Assembly (NCBI GenBank): GCA_951799425.1
Contig: OX637392.1
Location: 31,952,093 to 32,016,092, forward strand
Direction of reading: 5' to 3'
Length of the DNA stretch: 64,000 bases
From: Ilex aquifolium
Taxonomy: Eukaryota > Streptophyta > Magnoliopsida > Aquifoliales > Aquifoliaceae
This document shows, piece by piece, positions 58,123-64,000 of the stretch. A model generated the notes under the pieces. That model saw only the letters and a list, made by a program, of their open reading frames with translations, was not told where the DNA came from and made no database searches. How positions within the stretch are numbered: the first letter of the stretch is position 1; every line of letters begins with the position of its first letter. A program made the position numbers and the translations under genes.

Positions 58123-59098
58123 TGTGACGCCCCAAAAATTCAGGTGTCCATAATTACCCCGTTGATCACCCATCAACTCGTAGAATACCTATGGATATTG
58201 TGTAACTCGATACTATGCCGTTATGCCCCATTTACCGGGATCCATAACTTAACAAAATTCGGGCAGAGTCTCCTTTGTACGGGGAGCTCTACCCAAAACG
58301 CAACATGTGCAATCATACAACATTGACCACACTGGGTCCATTTATCCATACTCATATAACAACATGTAATTTTACATTAAACATAGTCCATATGAGTTCA
58401 ATTACAATCCTTTATATACATTACATGTCCCAAAACTAATTGACATCTTGCATAGTTTAAAAGTCACATTTCGTCTTTTCTTCATTAATGAGGGTCCGAA
58501 TGAGAGCCGTCCACCGGCGCATGTCCCGCACCTGAAATATTGTCCCCATAAAGGGTGAGCCACGCTCAATAGGGTATCTCCTAAAGAGGCTACTCCCCAA
58601 CCTAGATGCATATGAAATGTTCACATGCAATTCACAAGCGACAATCACTTCATTCAAGAATATGCAATTCAACAAAGAAATCCTCAATGTTACGTCATGA
58701 TATGAGATGAGACTCACACATGCAACTCAACTGAGCCTTTACCAGCTCCCTCAACACATGCAATGTCATGCGTATGAATCCGGGCATTCCAAGCCCCCGC
58801 CATTGATGTTACACATCCAATGACCTTTTTAAAATAAATCATGTGCCTTTGTTGCGTATTCGGATTTTGGAATCTCATCACCGGTTCCGTATACCGTTAC
58901 ACTTTTTTGGACTTACACCGTCGAAAATGTATAAACCAGTAACCGAGTCTTGCACCAGAGGGAGTATCTAGCCCTTCTTGCTATACCCAACACAAATTTT
59001 TCATGCAACCGTGCAACTCAGCCGAACCTAACCTTCCTGAGTCCACACCTCAACCACTAAGAATGGTGTTTGATTCAAAAATATGCACACACACTCAC
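58123..59098 (-). repeat. Tekay LTR, 3' part, interrupted
   Basis: Starts TGTGACGCCCCAAAAATTC on plus (the LTR's 3' end) and follows the Tekay LTR for about 975 bp, with the hairpin at 58261-58294. It is broken at 59098 by a family X LTR; the rest would lie beyond the window. Confidence 0.85.
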
Positions 59099-59396
59099 TG
59101 TAACACCCCGCATTTTACTTTATATATGTATATAGATATATAGTAAATAATTTTTGTAAAATGTGGATATGTGTAGTGATATGTGTTTGAATTTGGTAGA
59201 TTGAAAAAGTAGAGATTTAAAATGTTAGTGGAAATAATAGTTGAAATTTGGTTTTTAATAAGTGAAAATATGAAATTTTAGGTCATAGAACTTGATTAAA
59301 TAGGTTTGGTGTAGAAATATGTGTTGGAGATTTTTGGGATGGATTTGGTTGGCTTAGGAATGGATTGGAAATGGAAAAAGGGATGAAACAGGCTGT

Positions 59397-59810
59397 GAAC
59401 AGTGCACGTGAACAGTGCACTGGCTGCAACTTCAAGCGCGATTTCGACCTTGATGCAGTCAATATCTCTCAAAACTCAAAACATGAAAGTTGTAGATCTC
59501 TTTCTTAGCATTCCATAGCATCTTGAATCATCTCAATCGGAGCTCGGATGAGATATTTATGCCCAAATAACAAAATGATGTCAAAACAGCCCAATTAGCT
59601 TAAACAGTGCACGTGAACAGTGCACTGGCTGCAACTTCAAGCCCGATTTAGACCTTGATACAGTCAATATCTCTCAAAACTCAAAACATGAAAGTTGTAG
59701 AAATATTTCTTAGCGTTCCATAGCATCTTGAATCATCTCAATCGGAGCTCGGATGAGAGAGTTATGCCCAAATAACGAAGCAATGTCAAAACAGCCAATG
59801 AACAGTGAAA
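59397..59810. repeat. 206-bp tandem duplication in family X LTR
   Basis: AACAGTGCACGTGAACAGTG through ATGCCCAAATAAC occurs twice, starting near 59398 and 59604. The copy at 53732-56220 has it once (inverse, about 55970-56140). Confidence 0.9.
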
Positions 59811-60019
59811 TTCGGGGCAGCTGTGTTTAAAACCCCATTTACATTACATTTCACTCTCAACCCACATCTCTTAGAGCCCTAGGAGAAGATAAAGGGAAAA
59901 ATGGAGAAAGAGAGTCTCTAAAGCTTGGGCTTTGGTTTGAAATTCTTGATTTCAAGGTAGGGGTTTTCTTCCATTCTTGTTCATTGATGTTAGGGTTAAT
60001 TTATATGTATGTTTTGACT

Positions 60020-61450
60020 CTTAATCATATGTATTTGCTATGGGTTACTTGTTTCTTAATATTCTTGCAACATTTATCATGTTTTGAGTAAAGTATTGGT
60101 GGAAGAACCATAAAAACCCTAGTTTTTTAGGAATGGGGATTTCTCTCTCAATATTCACTAAATCTTGGTGTTGAAAACTCTAGAGCTTTGTGTTGAGTAA
60201 TATAATGATATTGATAATGATCTCTTGCATGTTTCTCTTTAAATTGCCCTATTTGAAGATATCACTTGTGAGAATTGGAGATTTTTCTTGGAAATTGCTT
60301 GTAAATAGGAGACTTGTGGAATTGTTGGGTATTTGAGAGAATATTTGGTATTGTATTCTTGTATGGTTGTTTGGACAAACATGAGTGAGAGGTTCATTGT
60401 AAGGATGCTCATTCCTTCTCAAGAGGTTCCTTGTAAGGATGCTTGAGAAACCAAGTCTTGAGGGTGAGAGGTTCGTTGTACGGATGCTCATGCCAAAAGA
60501 GGACAGTATGTGATTTTCTCAAGAGGTTCCTTGTAAGGATGCTTAAGAAACCAAGCCTTGAGGGTGAGAGGTTCCTTGTAAGGATGCTCATGCCGGGGAG
60601 GACAATCTTATATCATGTGTGGGAAATGGATGTTTATTGAAACTTGGTTGTTATTGTTCATTTCTATTACTATTGCTACTTAAACTTGAAATCCGTTGTA
60701 AAATGCCCATGTTTTACTTCAAATATTATATATGCTATTGATTTCCTCTCTTAGTCTTTTTGCAAAGATTACATGCTTGAACAAAGTTAGGGTTGAATAC
60801 CCATGAAATCTCTTTTCTTGTCTTAAAAACCCTAGTATTTGAAAATGATGGATTTTCTTCTTAATGTGTTCTTTGTTATTGATTTCTAAACCATAGTGAT
60901 TTGTGTTGAGTAGTAAAATGACGTGGTTACGATCTCTTGTATTTTCCTAATTGTTTATTGAAATTGCCTCATAATGGATTTGTGGATCTTTGGAAAAATT
61001 ACTTGTAAATTGGGGATTTATGGAATCGTTGGTTATGTGTGATGATTGTTGGTATGATATGTTCTTGTATGGTTGTTGGAATGAACATGGGTGAGAGGTT
61101 CCTTGTAAGGATGCTCATTCATTCTCAAGAGGTTCCCGGTAAGGATGCTTGGAAAACAATACCGTGATGAGTGAGAGGTCCCTTGTAAGGATGCTCCTTC
61201 CTTCTCAGGAGGTTCCTTGTAAGGATGCTTGAGAAACAAAGATAACATGGAAGGGGTGGAGGTTACTGTTAAGTATGCTACCTGCCAAAGAGAACCTTGA
61301 GGAGGTGGAGGTTACCGTTAAGTATGCCGCTGCCCAAAAGACTTGTTGGAAATTGTTTATGGTGAAACCGATTATTATTTTTACGTTGTGCTCGTTTATT
61401 CATTTAATTACTGTTTTTACATAAACCTGAGATCTGTTTGAAATGTCACT
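60020..61450. repeat. About 706-bp tandem duplication with GGTTCCTTGTAAGGATGCT sub-repeats
   Basis: GTTCTTGTATGGTTGT...GTGAGAGGTT occurs near 60385 and 61091. In each half the short unit AGAGGTTCCTTGTAAGGATG repeats several times (60385-60596 and 61091-61345). Related LTRs lack this expansion. Confidence 0.82.
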
Positions 61451-62078
61451 GTTTTATTTCAAATTGTATATCTATGTTATGTTGAAAAAAGGAGACCGCC
61501 CGTTTTCTATACTTTTCTAAACCTTGTTCGAGTTTGGGAGGATTTTCCTATAGAGATTCGTGCTCACCCCCTACATATAAACCTTTTCAGATTTTACCCT
61601 TGAGGAGGCGGCGGGAGTCGAGGAACCCGTGCATTGGGAGGCCCCACCCGAGGGGAATCTAGATCCCGAGGTGGGCATGTAGAGCTATAAGTTTCTTTTG
61701 TACTAGACTAGAGAAATTATTTTGAGATCATGTAAAGTCTAGTATTTTGTTATTCCGCTGCGTTATCATAGTTTAATTCTTTGGAAATGCAAATGTGACG
61801 CCCCATTTTCCGGGGGTCCTATATTAACCGTTGATCATCCATCAACCAGCGGAAGTACCCGTGAATGTCGCTTAACCCAACACCACGTCGTTAGCATCCC
61901 CTTAGCTAGGATCATAACTCACAAATGTAAACTGGATTCAATTATTCATTTGGTTCAACCAAGATCCAACATACCAGGATTTATACTCAATTATAGTCCA
62001 TTTACATCATTGGAGGGAAGGAAAGCATAAACCGAAAATAGGGCAAAGTAGTTTAAAAATCTGAAAATTCTTGAGAGT

Positions 62079-62218
62079 GTACCGGTACTGTGTACCGGTA
62101 CTGTGTACCGGTACAATATCATACCGGTACTGCGTACCGGTACGGTTTGTCTACTGGAAAGTGCGTACCGGTACGGTTTGTCTACTGGAAAGTGCGTACC
62201 GGTACACAGTACTGGTAC
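62079..62218. repeat. GTACCGGTAC palindrome array
   Basis: Six perfect GTACCGGTAC (62079, 62092, 62105, 62134, 62165, 62196) and two variants (62121, 62209) in 140 bp. Two of the gaps contain TTTGTCTACTGGAA (62146-62159 and 62177-62190). Confidence 0.96.
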
Positions 62219-63789
62219 TTTCTACCCAGTTTTGCCTTTTTCGACCATTTTTCATTTTCAATCCATTCCAAACCTCCCAAAATCATCCAACACATGTTTG
62301 ATAAGATTTCTCATATAAAACATAATTTATACAAGTTCCATTACAATTAATTTCATACATTTATACATCAAAATGGAATTTTCACAAACGCTTTACAAAA
62401 TAAACCATAAAAGCCACAAGTTGGCTTTCTTCAACTTTGGGGCTCGAATTGGGAGCCGTCCACCGGTGTACATCCCGCACCTGAAATGTTTTTCCCACGA
62501 AGGGTGAGCCAACGCCCAGTAGAGTAGATCCTACAAAGGCTACTCCCCCCCTAGATGCTCATGCTCATGCAACATTCATTCCTTATAAGGATATGCATTC
62601 TAAGTTGGAATGCAACAATACCATGACATGAAATGAGATAACACTCACTCATGCACTTCAACCCGAGTCCTCACCGACTCCCACTACACGATGCAATGCC
62701 AAAGTGTTTCATTCCATCATTTATGTTCACATCAAATGACATTTTCAAAACTAGGGTCTTTCTTGGGATTGGATATTCATGGACTTACACCAAGGGTCAT
62801 CCATACCCGCACACTTTATTGACTCTTACACCAATGGAGTGCATCTCCCAAATCACCGGGCCTTGCACCTGAGAGGTCGCCATGCCTCTTTTTGCTAACC
62901 CCAACCCAATTTATCATGCAACCAAGCGGCTTAGTTCGGTCTTCGACCCAACTTTTCCCAAGCCATACCGTCAATCACCAATTGTGGTGTTGACATCAAC
63001 CATGCACACACTCATGTGATGAGATGCTTCCGTGCATATGCAATGCCATGTCCCATTACATACAACATAATGCTCAATATGCCAAGAACAACACATGAAC
63101 AATTTCAACATGCACATTCAATTACAAATCATATCATAAGCATATGATTCCACAAGTTAAACTTAAGCATGTTATTTCAATTCAATCAAAACAACAATTT
63201 CCAAATACTCAAGGCATTTCACCAAACACCTTCAAGGCATAATTTATATAACACATAGCATTCCTTTAATTTCACTAAGTTACATAGTAAATCACATGTA
63301 ACTTCCATATACCAAAATCAAGCTAGCAATTAGCTTAAACCATTTCCATGCTCACTTTTCCATTTCTATAAACATAAACATACATATGAAAGTCTATCCA
63401 TATGCATAAACATCTCAAACCCTTAAATTATCAACATCTAAGGAAAGATTAATCCAAGGTAGGAAGAACCCTACCTCTTGAAGCTTGAAATGAAGACTAG
63501 GCTTCAAGAACACACCAAGAACACCCCCAAAAACTCAAGACTTTGATTTCTCCAAAACTTTGTCTTTTGATCTTCGGTGAAACTCTTCGTTCTTGGTACC
63601 CACGCGTAGACCTAGTCACGTAGAGCAACTTTAATTCTTGGCTCGAGCGATTCCGAGTGACGGAACTCCGAGAAACCAAGGGAAAAGCTTGAAGAAAATT
63701 AGTTTTCTCTCTTTTTCTCTTCTCTCTCTTTCTTGGCCGGCCAAACAAGAACAAGTGGGCTAAAAATCCCATTTTCTAAGATATTTACC

Positions 63790-63799
63790 CTTATTTATA
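63790..63799 (-). promoter_or_regulatory. TATA box of rightmost Tekay LTR
   Basis: TATAAATAAG on minus, at the place expected from the other copies. Confidence 0.65.
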
Positions 63800-64000
63800 A
63801 TTTTAAATACTTGGCCCATGTCGCGTCACGTGTCCTTCGCTTAATCGGATCCGATTTCGTCCCGAAACGCTTTATTTGATCCCGGTTTAAGTTCAAATTA
63901 ATTTTATTTGAACTTTAACTTAATTTTAAGGAAATTTTATAAAATTTATTTATGGGGACGTTCGTGAGGTCATTCGCCACGCAGTCGCCTCAAACGACGT

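Larger units (their letters stand above)
59099..61793 (+). mobile_element. Family X LTR, plus strand, nested and interrupted
   Basis: Starts TGTAACACCCCGCATTTTA, nearly the inverse of the 53732-56220 LTR's right end, and follows that LTR to about 61793 (GTCTAGTATTTTGTTATTCCGCTG). It inserted into the Tekay LTR at 59098 and is itself cut at 61793 by another Tekay LTR. Longer than its relatives because of internal duplications. CAGTGCACTG at 59413-59422 and 59618-59627. Confidence 0.85.
61794..64000 (-). repeat. Tekay LTR, minus strand, runs off the window
   Basis: Starts TGTGACGCCCCATTTTCC on plus and can be followed to the window edge; the TATA box is at 63790-63799 (minus). Between about 61930 and 62330 it differs from every other Tekay LTR here: the conserved hairpin is missing and a GTACCGGTAC array is present. 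Its target would be GCAAA (61789-61793); the second copy is off-window. Confidence 0.85.

Noticed and set aside
60249-61248. Repeat proteins with SILTRNLLR motifs on the minus strand
   Set aside because: They arise from the AGAGGTTCCTTGTAAGGATG tandem repeat in a family X LTR.
1-64000. tRNA, rRNA, riboswitch or prokaryotic defence genes
   Set aside because: None seen. The only tRNA-like words are primer-binding sites of LTR elements.

Overview
This is a stretch of nuclear DNA from a plant, most likely a eudicot. It is almost wholly made of nested LTR retrotransposons and solo LTRs, with small DNA elements and one decayed fragment of a host gene. The LTR lineages found (Tekay chromovirus, Athila, Tat, a Ty1/copia-like LTR) and the Helitron and MITE families are typical of flowering plants. 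There are no prokaryotic operons, rRNA, tRNA or CRISPR loci. I see no intact host gene. The species cannot be told from the sequence.

Left part (1-27079). The window opens inside a Tekay element (end of pol, then a 3' LTR ending at 4341). It abuts a Ty1/copia-like element on the minus strand, whose LTR (4532-20122) is a nest several layers deep. A Tekay LTR inserted into it (duplicated target GGGAT, 5713-5717 and 19774-19778). An Athila fossil sits inside that LTR (right end 18124). A young 7.4-kb non-autonomous element with two 1910-bp LTRs and duplicated target CCGAG (9675-17070) sits inside the Athila LTR. Two more copia-like LTR copies follow (20123-22824 and 22825-27079). One is interrupted by an Athila-like LTR, the other by a solo Tekay LTR with target AAAAC.

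Middle (27080-39209). A CCA-rich low-complexity tract was hit by two solo LTRs, each with a perfect 5-bp target duplication (CATCG and ACCCA), and has a Helitron-like element nearby. Then comes an AT-rich, host-like stretch. It holds a decayed protein phosphatase 2C exon carrying a 146-bp MITE, and more Helitron-like pieces.

Right part (39210-64000). A young, complete-looking 13.3-kb Tat-lineage element (two 694-bp LTRs, target ACTTC) lies on the minus strand. It has gag-pol, a 54-bp tandem array, and two plus-strand (antisense) accessory genes that share a domain. It is followed by host-like flank, a solo LTR with target CTTAT, more host-like flank, and a three-layer nest running off the right edge.

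The strongest unexplained pattern is shared by LTRs that are otherwise unrelated. At least seven carry short perfect palindromes (TTCCGGAA, TACCGGTA, GTTCGAAC, CTCGAG, GTGCAC cores). Each family uses a different palindrome. In several the array lies just upstream of a TATA box, and similar linker words (TTTGTCTACTGGAA) separate the palindromes in two different families. In one Tekay LTR such an array occupies a segment where its relatives carry a conserved 34-nt hairpin.
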